This document shows, in pieces, positions 53,312 to 62,757 of a DNA stretch of 64,000 nt. Origin of the DNA: Bradyrhizobium diazoefficiens (GTDB lineage: Bacteria; Pseudomonadota; Alphaproteobacteria; Rhizobiales; Xanthobacteraceae); contig NZ_CP067101.1 in NCBI RefSeq assembly GCF_016616425.1, positions 1,488,001 through 1,552,000 of the forward strand, given 5' to 3'. Position numbers and translations under genes: made by a program. Under the pieces are notes generated by a model. That model was not told the origin of the DNA. It saw nothing but the letters and a program-made list of their open reading frames with translations, and ran no database searches. Positions within the stretch are counted from its first letter, which is position 1; each line of letters starts with the position of its first letter.

Positions 53312-54502
53312 ATGCTAGCACTTCATGCGCGATCCGCCTGCATGGCCATAATGCTCGCGGTCGCGGCGCCGCTGCTTGCGGGCTGCGACGAATCAAGTTC
53401 TGCAATCGCCGAGGCACAACCGCCTGAACCAGACGTCAGCGTCGTCACCGTGAGGCCGCAGCCCCGTGCCATAGTGCGGGAACTTCCTGGCCGTATCGCG
53501 CCGACGCGGGTCTCCGATGTTCGGCCCCGCGTTTCGGGCATCGTGGTCGAGCGCTTGTTCCACCAGGGCAGCGAAGTGAAGGCAGGCGATCCGCTCTACC
53601 GCATCGATCCGCGTCCGTTCGAGGTCGAGGTGGCGGCCAACGAGGCTGCGCTTGCAAAGGCGGAAGCTGCGCTAATGCAGGCCAAACAGCAGGCACACCG
53701 CATCGCCACGCTGACCAGCCAGCGCGCCGCTCCTGAAGCCGAGAACGAGAAGGCGATCGCGGCCGAGCGCCAGGCTCATGCCGAGGTCGAGGGCCGCAAG
53801 GCCGACCTTGCGCGGGCAAAGCTCAATCTCGACTACGCCACCGTGCGGGCGCCGATCGACGGGGTCGTCGGCGCCGCATTGGTCAGCGAGGGTGCGCTTG
53901 CGGTGCAGAACGAGACCAATCTCGCGACCATTCAGCAGCTCGATCCGATCTACGCCGACTTCACCCAGTCGGTGAATGAACTCAATCAGCTCCGCCGCGC
54001 CTTCGCGAGCGGCGAGCTCGAGCGCATCGCGCCCGATGCCGCCAAGGTGCGCCTCGTGCTCGACGACAACACGGTTTACCCGCTGAACGGCAAGCTCCTG
54101 TTCTCCGATGCCAAGGTCGATGCCAATACCGGGCAAGTGACACTGCGCGGCGAATTTCCCAATTTGCACCGCGAACTGCTGCCCGGCATGTATGTCCGCG
54201 TACGGATCGAGCAGGGCATCGACAGCGACGCCATCGCGGTGCCGCAGCAGGCGATTCAGCGCAATGGTGGCGGCGGCAGCGAAGTCTTCGTCGTCAAGGA
54301 CGATCACCGCGTCGCAGTGCAGCCGGTGCGTACCGGCTCGGTGCAGGATGGCGTCTGGTTCGTCACGGACGGCCTGAAGGCCGGTGACAAGGTCGTCGTC
54401 GAAGGCTTCCAGAAGTTCGCGGCCGGCGACAAGGTCAAGCCGCAATCCTGGGCCGAGGCCAAGGTCATCGTGGAAAGTCAACGCGCGCAGATGATGCAGT
54501 AA
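53312..54502 (+). CDS. RND efflux periplasmic adaptor lipoprotein (AcrA/MexE type)
   Basis: A 396-residue membrane-fusion protein. Signal with lipobox 'LLAGC' (Cys ~28), barrel-sandwich halves 'GIVVERLFHQGSEVKAGDPL' and 'LNLDYATVRAPIDGVVG', an alpha-hairpin (~100-165), and beta-barrel/membrane-proximal domains to the end. Start ATG 53312 chosen as first Met before the signal; ATG 53342 is possible. The longer frame upstream lacks homology. 6 nt ahead of the pump gene. No outer-membrane TolC-like gene follows. Confidence 0.92.
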   Translation: MLALHARSACMAIMLAVAAPLLAGCDESSSAIAEAQPPEPDVSVVTVRPQPRAIVRELPGRIAPTRVSDVRPRVSGIVVERLFHQGSEVKAGDPLYRIDPRPFEVEVAANEAALAKAEAALMQAKQQAHRIATLTSQRAAPEAENEKAIAAERQAHAEVEGRKADLARAKLNLDYATVRAPIDGVVGAALVSEGALAVQNETNLATIQQLDPIYADFTQSVNELNQLRRAFASGELERIAPDAAKVRLVLDDNTVYPLNGKLLFSDAKVDANTGQVTLRGEFPNLHRELLPGMYVRVRIEQGIDSDAIAVPQQAIQRNGGGGSEVFVVKDDHRVAVQPVRTGSVQDGVWFVTDGLKAGDKVVVEGFQKFAAGDKVKPQSWAEAKVIVESQRAQMMQ

Positions 54503-54508
54503 AGCGTC

Positions 54509-57500
54509 ATGGCGAGCTTCTTTATCGACAGGCCGATTTTCGCCTGGGTCGTCGCGCTGTTCATCTGCTTGATCGGCGCGATTGCCGTGCCGTTGCTGCC
54601 GATCGCGCAATATCCGATCATCGCGCCGCCTTCGATCTCGATCTCGACCAGCTATCCCGGCGCCTCGCCCGAAAATCTCTACAACAGCGTGACGAGGCTG
54701 ATCGAGGAGGAGCTCAACGGCGCCTCCGGCATCCTCAATTTCGAATCGACCAGCGATTCGCTCGGCCAGGTCGAGATCATCGCCAATTTCGTGCCCGGCA
54801 CCGATACCAACGACGCCTCGGTGGAGGTCCAGAACCGCATCAAGCGCGTCGAGGCGCGCCTGCCCCGCGCGGTGATGCAGCAGGGCATCCTGGTCGAGGA
54901 AGCCTCCAGCGCGGTGCTTCAGATCATCACGCTGAGCTCGACCGACGGCAGCCTGGATGAGGTCGGTCTCGGCGACTTCATGATCCGCAACGTGCTGGGC
55001 GAGATCCGCCGCATTCCCGGCGTCGGCCGCGCCACGCTCTATTCGACCGAGCGCTCGCTTCGTATCTGGGTCGATCCGGCCAAGCTCGTCGGCTACGGGC
55101 TCACCGCGGACGACGTCAACAAGGCCATTGCCGCGCAGAACGCGCAGGTCGCCTCGGGCAGCATCGGGGCCGAGCCGTCGACGTCGAGCCAGCGCACTTC
55201 CGCGCTGGTGCTGGTCAAGGGCCAGCTCTCCTCGCCGGATGAATTCGGCGCCATCATCCTGCGGGCCAATGCCGACGGTTCCACCGTGCGCCTGCGCGAC
55301 GTCGCGCGCATCGAGGTCGGTGGCCTCAGCTACCAGTTCAACACGCGATTGAACGGCAAGCCGACCGCCGGCCTTTCGGTGTTGATGTCGCCGACCGGCA
55401 ACGCGCTGGCGACCGCGAGCGCGGTCGAAGCGAAGATGAAGGAGCTGTCGCGCTTCTTCCCTGCCAATATCACTTACGAGATCCCCTACAACATCACGCC
55501 CGTGGTCGAGGCCTCGATCGAGAAGGTGCTGTCGACGCTGGTCGAAGCGGTGGTGCTGGTGTTCGTGGTGATGTTCCTGTTCCTCCAGAACATCCGCTAC
55601 ACCATCATCCCGACCATCGTGGTGCCGGTGGCGCTTCTGGGCGCCTGCACCACGCTCCTGCTCGCCGGCTACTCCATCAACATGCTCTCGATGTTCGGCA
55701 TGGTGCTCGCGGTCGGCATCCTCGTCGACGATGCCATCGTCGTGGTCGAGAACGTCGAGCGGATCATGGCCGAGGAAGGCCTGCCGCCGAAGGAGGCGAC
55801 GCGCAAGGCGATGTCGCAGATATCGGGCGCCATCATCGGAATCACGCTGGTGCTGATGGCGGTGTTCGTGCCGATGGCGTTCTTCCCCGGCTCGGTCGGC
55901 ATCATCTACCGCCAGTTCTCGGTGACCATGGTCGCCGCGATCGGCTTCTCCGCCTTCCTGGCGCTGTCGCTGACGCCGGCGCTGTGCGCGACCTTGCTCA
56001 AGCCCGTCGCGGCCGGCCACGGTCATGCGAAGCGAGGCGTGTTCGGCTGGTTCAACCGCGTGCTCGAAGGCGGCAAGCAAGGCTATTCGCGCACCGTCGG
56101 CTTCTCGCTGAAGCGCACCGGCCGCCTGATGCTGGTCTATGTCGCGCTCCTGGTTGGTCTGTCCTGGGCTTTCGTCAATCTCCCGGGCGGCTTCCTGCCC
56201 GTCGACGACCAGGGCTTCGTCACCACCGACGTGCAGACGCCGTCGGATTCGTCCTACGCCCGCACCGAGGCCGTGATCGAGAAGGTCGAGAAATATCTCG
56301 CCGGACGTCCCGGCGTGAAGGATGTCACCTTCCTCACCGGCTTCAGCTTCTCCGGTCAGGGTATGAACACCGCGCAGGCCTTCATCACGCTGAAGGACTG
56401 GTCCGAGCGCGGGCCGAAGGATTCCGCCGCGGCGATCGTCAACGACATCAACCGCGATCTCTCGTCGATCCGCGATGCGAAGATCGCGGCGCTGCAGCCG
56501 CCGCCGATCGACAATCTCGGCAACTCCTCGGGCTTCTCGTTCCGCCTCCAGGACCGCGGCCAGAAGGGCTATTCGGCCTTGATGCGCGCCGCCGACCAGT
56601 TGATCGCGGAGGCCAATGCCAGCCCCGTGCTTCAGAAGGTGTATATCGAGGGCCTGCCGGAGGCGGGCGTGGTCAATCTCGTCATCGACCGCGAGAAGGC
56701 CGGCGCTTTCGGCGTCACCTTCGAGGACATCAACAACACGATCTCGACCAATCTCGGCTCGAACTACATCAACGACTTCCCGAACCGCGGCCGCATGCAG
56801 CGCGTCGTGGTGCAGGCGGAGGCGCACGACCGCATGCGGACGGAGGACATTCTCAACTACAACGTCAAGAACAGCCGGGGACAGCTGGTGCCGTTCTCGT
56901 CCTTTGCCACGGTCGAATGGGGGCGGGGGCCGACGCAGATCGCCGGCTTCAACTATTATCCCGCGGTGCGCATCTCCGGCGAAGCCAGGCCCGGCTTCAC
57001 CTCGGGCGATGCGATTGCCGAGATGGAGCGGCTCGCGGGCAGACTGCCGCGCGGCTTCGGCTATGATTGGACCGGGCAGTCGCTCCAGGAGAAACTGTCG
57101 GGCTCACAGGCGCCGTTCCTGCTCGCTCTGTCGGTGTTCGTGGTGTTCCTGTGCCTCGCCGCACTCTACGAGAGCTGGACCATTCCGCTCGCGGTGCTGC
57201 TCACGGTGCCGCTCGGCATCGTCGGTGCGGTGATTGCGGCGATGCTGCGCGGCCTGCCCAACGACGTCTATTTCACCGTCGGCCTGATCACGATTATCGG
57301 CCTTGCGGCGAAGGACGCGATCCTGATCATCGAATTCGCGAAGGACCTGCGCAAGGAAGGCAAGCCGCTGGTGGAAGCCACCATCGAGGCCTGCCGCCTG
57401 CGTTTCCGCCCGATTCTGATGACCGGCCTTGCCTTCATCTGCGGCGTGCTGCCGATGGCGATCGCCCACGGCGCCGGCGGCGCCAGCCAGCAAGCGCTCG

Positions 57501-57667
57501 GCTCCATCGTGATGGGCGGCATGATCGCAGTGGTGATCCTGGCGCTCTTGATGGTGCCGGTGTTCTTCGTCTCGGTGCAGCGCGTGCTGGCGGGCGATCG
57601 GGAGAAGGCGGTGGCGAAGGAGGGCGAGGCCTACGGGCCGCCGGCGCCGGTGAACGCGGGCCCCTGA
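54509..57667 (+). CDS. RND multidrug efflux permease (HAE1 family)
   Basis: A 1052-residue AcrB/MexF-type pump. N-terminus 'MASFFIDRPIFAWVVALFIC' is the HAE1 signature. The proton-relay Asp pair in 'AVGILVDDAIVVVENVERIM' and the TM10 Lys in 'GLAAKDAILIIEFAKDLRKE' are present. Twelve transmembrane helices and two large periplasmic loops are evident. It acts with the adaptor encoded just upstream as a tripartite efflux system. Substrate unknown. Confidence 0.97.
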   Translation: MASFFIDRPIFAWVVALFICLIGAIAVPLLPIAQYPIIAPPSISISTSYPGASPENLYNSVTRLIEEELNGASGILNFESTSDSLGQVEIIANFVPGTDTNDASVEVQNRIKRVEARLPRAVMQQGILVEEASSAVLQIITLSSTDGSLDEVGLGDFMIRNVLGEIRRIPGVGRATLYSTERSLRIWVDPAKLVGYGLTADDVNKAIAAQNAQVASGSIGAEPSTSSQRTSALVLVKGQLSSPDEFGAIILRANADGSTVRLRDVARIEVGGLSYQFNTRLNGKPTAGLSVLMSPTGNALATASAVEAKMKELSRFFPANITYEIPYNITPVVEASIEKVLSTLVEAVVLVFVVMFLFLQNIRYTIIPTIVVPVALLGACTTLLLAGYSINMLSMFGMVLAVGILVDDAIVVVENVERIMAEEGLPPKEATRKAMSQISGAIIGITLVLMAVFVPMAFFPGSVGIIYRQFSVTMVAAIGFSAFLALSLTPALCATLLKPVAAGHGHAKRGVFGWFNRVLEGGKQGYSRTVGFSLKRTGRLMLVYVALLVGLSWAFVNLPGGFLPVDDQGFVTTDVQTPSDSSYARTEAVIEKVEKYLAGRPGVKDVTFLTGFSFSGQGMNTAQAFITLKDWSERGPKDSAAAIVNDINRDLSSIRDAKIAALQPPPIDNLGNSSGFSFRLQDRGQKGYSALMRAADQLIAEANASPVLQKVYIEGLPEAGVVNLVIDREKAGAFGVTFEDINNTISTNLGSNYINDFPNRGRMQRVVVQAEAHDRMRTEDILNYNVKNSRGQLVPFSSFATVEWGRGPTQIAGFNYYPAVRISGEARPGFTSGDAIAEMERLAGRLPRGFGYDWTGQSLQEKLSGSQAPFLLALSVFVVFLCLAALYESWTIPLAVLLTVPLGIVGAVIAAMLRGLPNDVYFTVGLITIIGLAAKDAILIIEFAKDLRKEGKPLVEATIEACRLRFRPILMTGLAFICGVLPMAIAHGAGGASQQALGSIVMGGMIAVVILALLMVPVFFVSVQRVLAGDREKAVAKEGEAYGPPAPVNAGP

Positions 57668-57678
57668 CGGTTCTTGGC

Positions 57679-57719
57679 GTCATTCCGGGCTCGCGCCAAC
57701 AGGCACGCCCCGGAATGAC
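57679..57719. repeat. Palindromic intergenic repeat (short form)
   Basis: GTCATTCCGGGCTCGCGCC at the left and GCACGCCCCGGAATGAC at the right; arms GTCATTCCGGG/CCCGGAATGAC. It separates convergent pump and inositol monophosphatase genes and likely terminates both. Confidence 0.85.
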
Positions 57720-57730
57720 GAGGCCGCGCC

Positions 57731-58522
57731 TTACGCCGCCTTCCGCAAAATCTTCACCAATTCGCCATGCACGAACTCGTTGCCGCACGCCACGTGGCCC
57801 GTGGTCAGCGCATCGCCGGACGTGTCGATATCGCTCACCGTGCCGCCGGCTTCGCGAACCATGATCTGCCCGGCCGCGATGTCCCAGGGCGACAGATTGC
57901 GCTCCCAGTAGCCGTCGAGGCGGCCGGCGGCGACGAAGGCGAGATCGAGCGAGGCGGCGCCGAAGCGGCGCAGGCCCGCAACGCGGTCCTGGATCGCGGT
58001 CATCTCGCGGCGGAATTCCTCGTGGTCGCCGCGGCCGAGATGGGGCAGGCCGCAGGCCACCACGCATTCGCTGAGCTGGCGGCGCCCGGCCACCCGCAGG
58101 CGCTGGTCGTTGAGGAAGGCGCCCTTGCCGCGCTCGGCGATGTAGAGCTCGTCATTGGCGGGATTGTAGATCACGCCCGCGATCACCGTGCCCTCGCGCG
58201 AAAGGCCGATCGAGATCGCGAATTGCGGGATGCCGTGCAGGAAGTTGGTGGTGCCGTCTAAGGGATCGACGATCCAGGTATGGCTCTTGTCGGTGCCCTC
58301 GCGCATGCCGCCTTCCTCGCCGATGAAGCCGTAGCCGGGGCGGGCCTTGGCGAGGTCCTGATAGAGGATCTCCTCGGCGCGCTTGTCGGCGAGCGAGACG
58401 AAATTTGCCGGCCCCTTCAGCGAGACCTGGAGATGCTCGATCTCGCCGAGATCGCGCTTCAGACTGCGGCCGGCACGGCGCGCGGCCTTGACCATGACGT
58501 TGATAGTGGCGGAGTACAGCAT
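57731..58522 (-). CDS. Inositol monophosphatase family protein (SuhB-like)
   Basis: A 263-residue Mg2+-dependent phosphatase. Metal motif 'IGEEGG' (Glu), 'WIVDPLDGTTNFLHGIPQFA' (DPIDGT box) and the C-terminal 'WERNLSPWDIAAGQIMVREA' are complete. It hydrolyses inositol monophosphate or similar sugar phosphates; SuhB also modulates rRNA antitermination in E. coli. Start ATG 58522; ATG 58558 is possible. Confidence 0.94.
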   Translation of the reverse strand: MLYSATINVMVKAARRAGRSLKRDLGEIEHLQVSLKGPANFVSLADKRAEEILYQDLAKARPGYGFIGEEGGMREGTDKSHTWIVDPLDGTTNFLHGIPQFAISIGLSREGTVIAGVIYNPANDELYIAERGKGAFLNDQRLRVAGRRQLSECVVACGLPHLGRGDHEEFRREMTAIQDRVAGLRRFGAASLDLAFVAAGRLDGYWERNLSPWDIAAGQIMVREAGGTVSDIDTSGDALTTGHVACGNEFVHGELVKILRKAA

Positions 58523-58619
58523 GAGCTTTCGGTCTGATCGGGGGAAAGGCAGCGACATCGCGCCTGTTGGAGGGATTGGGTGCCCTGCGGGGGGCCCAAC
58601 GTCAAGTCGCTGGGTCAAG

Positions 58620-59696
58620 TCATTGGGTCCCGAGCCATTTTTTGGCGGCGGCCTCGGCCTTGGCGCGGTCCTCGGCCGGCAGGTCGGACAATTGCTTGTC
58701 GAGCTCCGGGTCCCCCTTGCCGCCCGTTTTGGCCACCAGATGCCATTTGAAGCCCTCGATCTTGTCGACGGGTGCGCCCACGCCGTTGATCAGCACCCAC
58801 GCCAGCCGGTTCTGCGCGATCGCGCTGCCCTGGCGGGATGCCTTGCGGAGCAACGCGACAGCAGCCGGCTGGTTCTTCGGCGTGCCGGTGCCGTTGAACA
58901 TGGCGATGGCATATTCGACCTCGGCGTCGACATTGTTGGCGAGCGAGGCAGCCTGAAGCAGCCGCACCGCGCGTTCCGGGTCCTTCGGCACGCCGGTGCC
59001 TTCCTTGTAGAAGGTCGCGAGCGCGTATTGCGCCTCGGGCAGGCCTGCATCGGCGGCCTGGCGCAACAGCTCGGCGGAACGCTTGACGTCCTGCGGCAGG
59101 GTCTGACCGTCGAGGTAGAGCAGAGCGAGGTTATAGGCCGCCTTGGGCTCGCCGAGCTTGGCGGCGGACGCCATCAGCTTCACCGCTTCGTTCTTGTCGA
59201 CCGGGCCGCCGCGGCCCGAAATGCGCAGCATGGCGAGCGCGAACATCGCCTCGCGATCGCCAGCATCGGCGGCGCGCTTGTACCATTCGGCCGCCTTGGC
59301 GTAGTCGCGCCGGATGCCCATGGCGTTGGAATAGAGCTCGCCAAGCATGGTCATCGCCTTGGGATCGCCTCCTTGCGCGCGGGCGGTGGCGAGGTCGAAC
59401 GCCGTCTTGTATTGGCCGCGCTGATAGGCGCCGAACACCAGATCGACATTCGAATTGTCGGTCGGCGGCGCGGGGATCACGGTCTCGGCCGGCTTGGGCG
59501 AGGGCGACGGCTTGGGCGAAGCCGAAGGCTTCGGCGCCGGCGCGGCCTCCTTCTTTTTGGTGATCGTGTGCGGCTTGGGCTTCGGTTTCGCAGGCGCCGT
59601 GCTCGGCGTTGCCGCCGGCGGGGTGATCTGGAGCTGCGCGGCCGCGGGCACTGTGAGCAGCAGCGTGGCCAGCATGGTGATGCAAGGGAGCTTCAT
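58620..59696 (-). CDS. Sel1-repeat (TPR-like) exported protein
   Basis: A 358-residue protein: signal peptide (~1-21, 'VPAAAQ'), a Pro/Lys/Ala-rich linker (~25-72), and six to seven Sel1 repeats of ~36 residues (~100-320), e.g. 'AMTMLGELYSNAMGIRRDYA' and 'AQYALATFYKEGTGVPKDPE'. Sel1 proteins mediate protein interactions in the envelope. Start ATG 59696. It is 8 nt after the ThiE-like gene, so likely co-transcribed. Confidence 0.9.
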   Translation of the reverse strand: MKLPCITMLATLLLTVPAAAQLQITPPAATPSTAPAKPKPKPHTITKKKEAAPAPKPSASPKPSPSPKPAETVIPAPPTDNSNVDLVFGAYQRGQYKTAFDLATARAQGGDPKAMTMLGELYSNAMGIRRDYAKAAEWYKRAADAGDREAMFALAMLRISGRGGPVDKNEAVKLMASAAKLGEPKAAYNLALLYLDGQTLPQDVKRSAELLRQAADAGLPEAQYALATFYKEGTGVPKDPERAVRLLQAASLANNVDAEVEYAIAMFNGTGTPKNQPAAVALLRKASRQGSAIAQNRLAWVLINGVGAPVDKIEGFKWHLVAKTGGKGDPELDKQLSDLPAEDRAKAEAAAKKWLGTQ

Positions 59697-59704
59697 GTCG
59701 GGCG

Positions 59705-60376
59705 CTAGCCGTGCTCCTGAGCCGTCGCCGTCGCATGGGCCTTCTTGATCGCAGCGTCCGCCTCGATCAATGCGGCCTTGGGCCCGCGCGGATCGGACCA
59801 GATGAAGTCGCCGACCAGCACGAAATCGGCGCCGCTGGCGGCGAAGTCGTGGGCTTCTTCCAGCGACATGGCAAAGCCGACGCAGGGCGGCTCGAACAGC
59901 TCGGCCCACCAGTCCAGCCGCTCGGCAATCGCCTGAGACGAAGGTCGTTGGCCTTTCTTATCGGGCTCGCCGAACAGCACGTAGTCGGCGCCCATCTCGC
60001 CCGCACTCATGGAATCGTGACGCGTGGCAAGCCCGCCGACGCCGGCGATGCGGTCCGGCTTGAGGGACGGCGCCGCCTCTTCCAGCGCGGCAAGGCTCGA
60101 GAGGTGCGCACCATCGGCACCGCCGCGCGCGACCAGCTCGGCGTGGCCGTCGACCAGCAGCGCGGCACCCGTCTTCTGGACCGGCGGCGCCAGCGCCTTG
60201 ATGCGCGAGATCATGGTGCGCTGGTCGCTCTCCTTCAGCCGCAGCAGCACGGCCGCGACATCGGCGGAGGCGAGCAGGCCCGGCAGCTCGGCGACGAGCG
60301 CAGCGGGATCATCGACGACAGGCGTCGCGAGATAGAGACGCGGCGCCGGGCGCGGCGGAGGCGGTTTGTTCGACAA
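59705..60376 (-). CDS. ThiE/TenI-like protein (divergent thiamine phosphate synthase family)
   Basis: A 223-residue TIM-barrel protein. 'DVAAVLLRLKESDQ', 'GAALLVDGHAELVARGGADG' and 'DRIAGVGGLATRHDSMSAGE' and 'GADYVLFGE' follow the ThiE layout, but the usual 'VQLREK', 'INDR' and 'GIHLGQ' elements are altered. It may be a TenI-like or specialised member rather than a true thiamine phosphate synthase. Translation starts at TTG 60376, 3 nt after the aldolase stop, i.e. coupled. Confidence 0.78.
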   Translation of the reverse strand: MSNKPPPPRPAPRLYLATPVVDDPAALVAELPGLLASADVAAVLLRLKESDQRTMISRIKALAPPVQKTGAALLVDGHAELVARGGADGAHLSSLAALEEAAPSLKPDRIAGVGGLATRHDSMSAGEMGADYVLFGEPDKKGQRPSSQAIAERLDWWAELFEPPCVGFAMSLEEAHDFAASGADFVLVGDFIWSDPRGPKAALIEADAAIKKAHATATAQEHG

Positions 60377-60379
60377 GAT

Positions 60380-61405
60380 CTAGGCTGCCTTCTTTTCCAG
60401 GCTGCTTTGCCATTCGCCCCTGGAGGCGAGGCCGTTCATCCGCGCGCGATGGCTGAAGGCGCGCTGTCCGGCCGCGACGTTCTCGGCCTTGCCGGACCAG
60501 GCCTTCTGCGGCGCGGCCTGCAGCGCGCGGCCGTAGGAGAAGGTCAGGCCCCAGGGCAGCGGGCCAAGCTGGTGCATGGCGTTGAGATGTGCGGTCGCCT
60601 CCTCGTCCGACTGGCCGCCGGAGAGGAAGGCGATGCCGGGCACGGCCGCGGGCACGCAGGCCTTCAGGAGGCGCAAGGTCTTCTCTGCGACCTCCTCGAC
60701 GGAGGCCTGCTTTGCGCATTTCTTGCCTGAGATCGCCATGTTGGGCTTGAGCACCATGCCTTCGAGTGCGACGCGCTGCACGCGCAATTCCTGAAACGTC
60801 TTGTTGAGCACGCGGTTCGTCACCTCATAGCAGCGGTCGATGTCGTGATCGCCGTCCATCAGCACTTCCGGCTCGACGATCGGCACGATCTGCGCGGCCT
60901 GACACAGCGCGGCGTAGCGCGCCAGCGCATGGGCGTTGACGCTGATCGCGGTCATCGAGGGGATCCCGCTGCCGATGTCGATCACCGCGCGCCATTTGGC
61001 GAAGCGCGCGCCGCGTTCGTAATATCTCTTCAGCCGGTCGGCGAGCTTGTCGAGCCCGACAGTGACTGTTTCACCCGGGCACATCGGCAGGGCTTGCGTG
61101 CCTTCGTCGACCTTGATGCCGGGAATGGCGCCGCTCTCCTCGATCAGCCTGACCAGCGGCGTGCCGTCCTTGGCATCCTGCCAGATCGTCTCGTCATAGA
61201 GGATCACGCCGGAAATGTACTGGCTCATGGCCTCCCTGGAGCGGAACAGCATTTCGCGATAGTCGCGGCGGTTGTCTTCGGTCGAATCCACGCCGATCGC
61301 GTCAAAGCGCTTCTTGATGGTGCCGGAGGATTCGTCGGCGGCGAGGATACCCTTGCCGGGCGCCACCATGGCGGTCGCGATCCTGTTGAGCTCAGTCAGA
61401 TTCAT
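60380..61405 (-). CDS. Fructose-bisphosphate aldolase, class I
   Basis: A 341-residue Schiff-base aldolase. 'APGKGILAADESSGTIKKRF', 'GVILYDETIWQDAKDG', 'IPGIKVDEGTQALP', the active-site Lys region 'LEGMVLKPNMAISGKKCA' and 'FLSGGQSDEEATAHLNAM' are present. RBS GGGAGGACC before ATG 61405. Reversible cleavage of fructose-1,6-bisphosphate. It lies next to a class II aldolase of a different fold. Confidence 0.97.
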   Translation of the reverse strand: MNLTELNRIATAMVAPGKGILAADESSGTIKKRFDAIGVDSTEDNRRDYREMLFRSREAMSQYISGVILYDETIWQDAKDGTPLVRLIEESGAIPGIKVDEGTQALPMCPGETVTVGLDKLADRLKRYYERGARFAKWRAVIDIGSGIPSMTAISVNAHALARYAALCQAAQIVPIVEPEVLMDGDHDIDRCYEVTNRVLNKTFQELRVQRVALEGMVLKPNMAISGKKCAKQASVEEVAEKTLRLLKACVPAAVPGIAFLSGGQSDEEATAHLNAMHQLGPLPWGLTFSYGRALQAAPQKAWSGKAENVAAGQRAFSHRARMNGLASRGEWQSSLEKKAA

Positions 61406-61507
61406 CGAGAGGTCCTCCCAAAACGATTCTGCCCTTGCCCGTGAAAATAGACCGTTCTCGGGCAATTGCCGAGTTAACGTTCGTCGCAGGGTAAGGGGGG
61501 AGGTCAG

Positions 61508-61611
61508 GTCATTCCGGGGCGCGCCCCTTGGCGCGAGCCCGGAATCCATCGATCCGCGGCGATGGTGGCACCATGGATTCCGGGCTCGCGCTCCGCGCGC
61601 CCCGGAATGAC
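61508..61611. repeat. 104-bp nearly perfect palindrome
   Basis: Outer arms GTCATTCCGGGGCGCGC and GCGCGCCCCGGAATGAC (17 bp, perfect) and inner arms GCGCGAGCCCGGAATCCAT and ATGGATTCCGGGCTCGCGC (19 bp, perfect). It lies between two aldolase genes; it could form a cruciform or attenuate transcription. Confidence 0.92.
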
Positions 61612-61634
61612 GGGAGAAAGGTGCCTGCGATCGC

Positions 61635-62702
61635 TTACGCCACGCGGGGGTCCAGCTCGCCCTTGGCGTAGCGCTTGGCCATCTCGGCGGTGGTCAGGAC
61701 CCTCTTGATCTTGGAGGCCTGGCCGGCGGTGTTGAACTCCTGGAGGCGCTGCTTGCACAGCTTGGTCATGGCTTCCATCGCCGGCTTCAGATATTTGCGC
61801 GGGTCGAACTCTTCCGGGCTGTCCTTGAGCACCTTGCGGATCTGGCCGGTCATCGCCATGCGGTTGTCGGTGTCGATGTTGATCTTGCGCACGCCGTGCT
61901 TGATGCCGCGCTGGATCTCGGTAACAGGCACGCCCCAGGTCGGCTTCATCTTGCCGCCATAGGTGTTGATGATGTCCTGGAGGTCCTGCGGCACCGAGGA
62001 CGAACCATGCATGACGAGATGCGTGTTCGGCAGCTTGCGGTGGATTTCCTCGATCACGTTCATGGCGAGAATATCGCCGTCCGGCTTGCGGGTAAATTTG
62101 TAAGCACCGTGCGAAGTCCCCATCGCAATCGCGAGCGCGTCGACCTTGGTCTCCTGGACGAACTTCACGGCCTCGTCCGGGTTGGTCAGGAGCTGGTCGT
62201 GGCTGAGCTTGCCTTCGGCGCCGTGGCCGTCTTCCTTGTCGCCCATGCCGGTTTCGAGCGAGCCGAGCACGCCGAGCTCGCCTTCCACCGAGATGCCGCC
62301 GAGATGGGCCATGTCGGTCACGGTCTTGGTGACCCCGACATTGTAGCCCCAGTCGCCGGGGGTCTTGCCGTCCGCCTTCAGCGAGCCGTCCATCATGACG
62401 GAGGTGAAGCCGGCCTGGATCGCGGTCATGCAGGTCGCAGGCTCGTTGCCGTGGTCGAGATGCACGCAGACCGGAATGTGCGGATAGATCTCGGTCACCG
62501 CGTCCATCATGTGCTTGAGCATGATGTCGTTGGCGTAGGAGCGCGCACCGCGCGAGGCCTGGATGATGACGGGCGAGTCGACCTGGTTGGCCGCGTCCAT
62601 GATCGCCAGCGCCTGCTCCATATTGTTGATGTTGAAAGCCGGGACGCCGTAGTCGTTCTCTGCTGCATGATCGAGCAATTGACGTAACGTGATCCGAGCC
62701 AT
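61635..62702 (-). CDS. fba: Fructose-bisphosphate aldolase, class II (zinc)
   Basis: A 355-residue metal aldolase: '[20 protein letters not shown]', '[20 protein letters not shown]' (zinc His), '[20 protein letters not shown]', '[20 protein letters not shown]', '[15 protein letters not shown]' and '[20 protein letters not shown]' with '[18 protein letters not shown]'. CbbA-type. Start ATG 62702. It is 55 nt from pgk, so they are probably one transcript. Confidence 0.97.
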   Translation of the reverse strand: MARITLRQLLDHAAENDYGVPAFNINNMEQALAIMDAANQVDSPVIIQASRGARSYANDIMLKHMMDAVTEIYPHIPVCVHLDHGNEPATCMTAIQAGFTSVMMDGSLKADGKTPGDWGYNVGVTKTVTDMAHLGGISVEGELGVLGSLETGMGDKEDGHGAEGKLSHDQLLTNPDEAVKFVQETKVDALAIAMGTSHGAYKFTRKPDGDILAMNVIEEIHRKLPNTHLVMHGSSSVPQDLQDIINTYGGKMKPTWGVPVTEIQRGIKHGVRKINIDTDNRMAMTGQIRKVLKDSPEEFDPRKYLKPAMEAMTKLCKQRLQEFNTAGQASKIKRVLTTAEMAKRYAKGELDPRVA

Positions 62703-62757
62703 CTGTCTTTTTCTCCCTTCGGGCCCTGCAAGGCCGCTGATTACGCGCTGATCTGGC

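Noticed and set aside
53672..56827. Very long open frame (1051 codons) on the minus strand
   Set aside because: It is antisense to the RND adaptor and pump, is Arg/His/Asp-rich with no family features, and is explained by high third-position GC.
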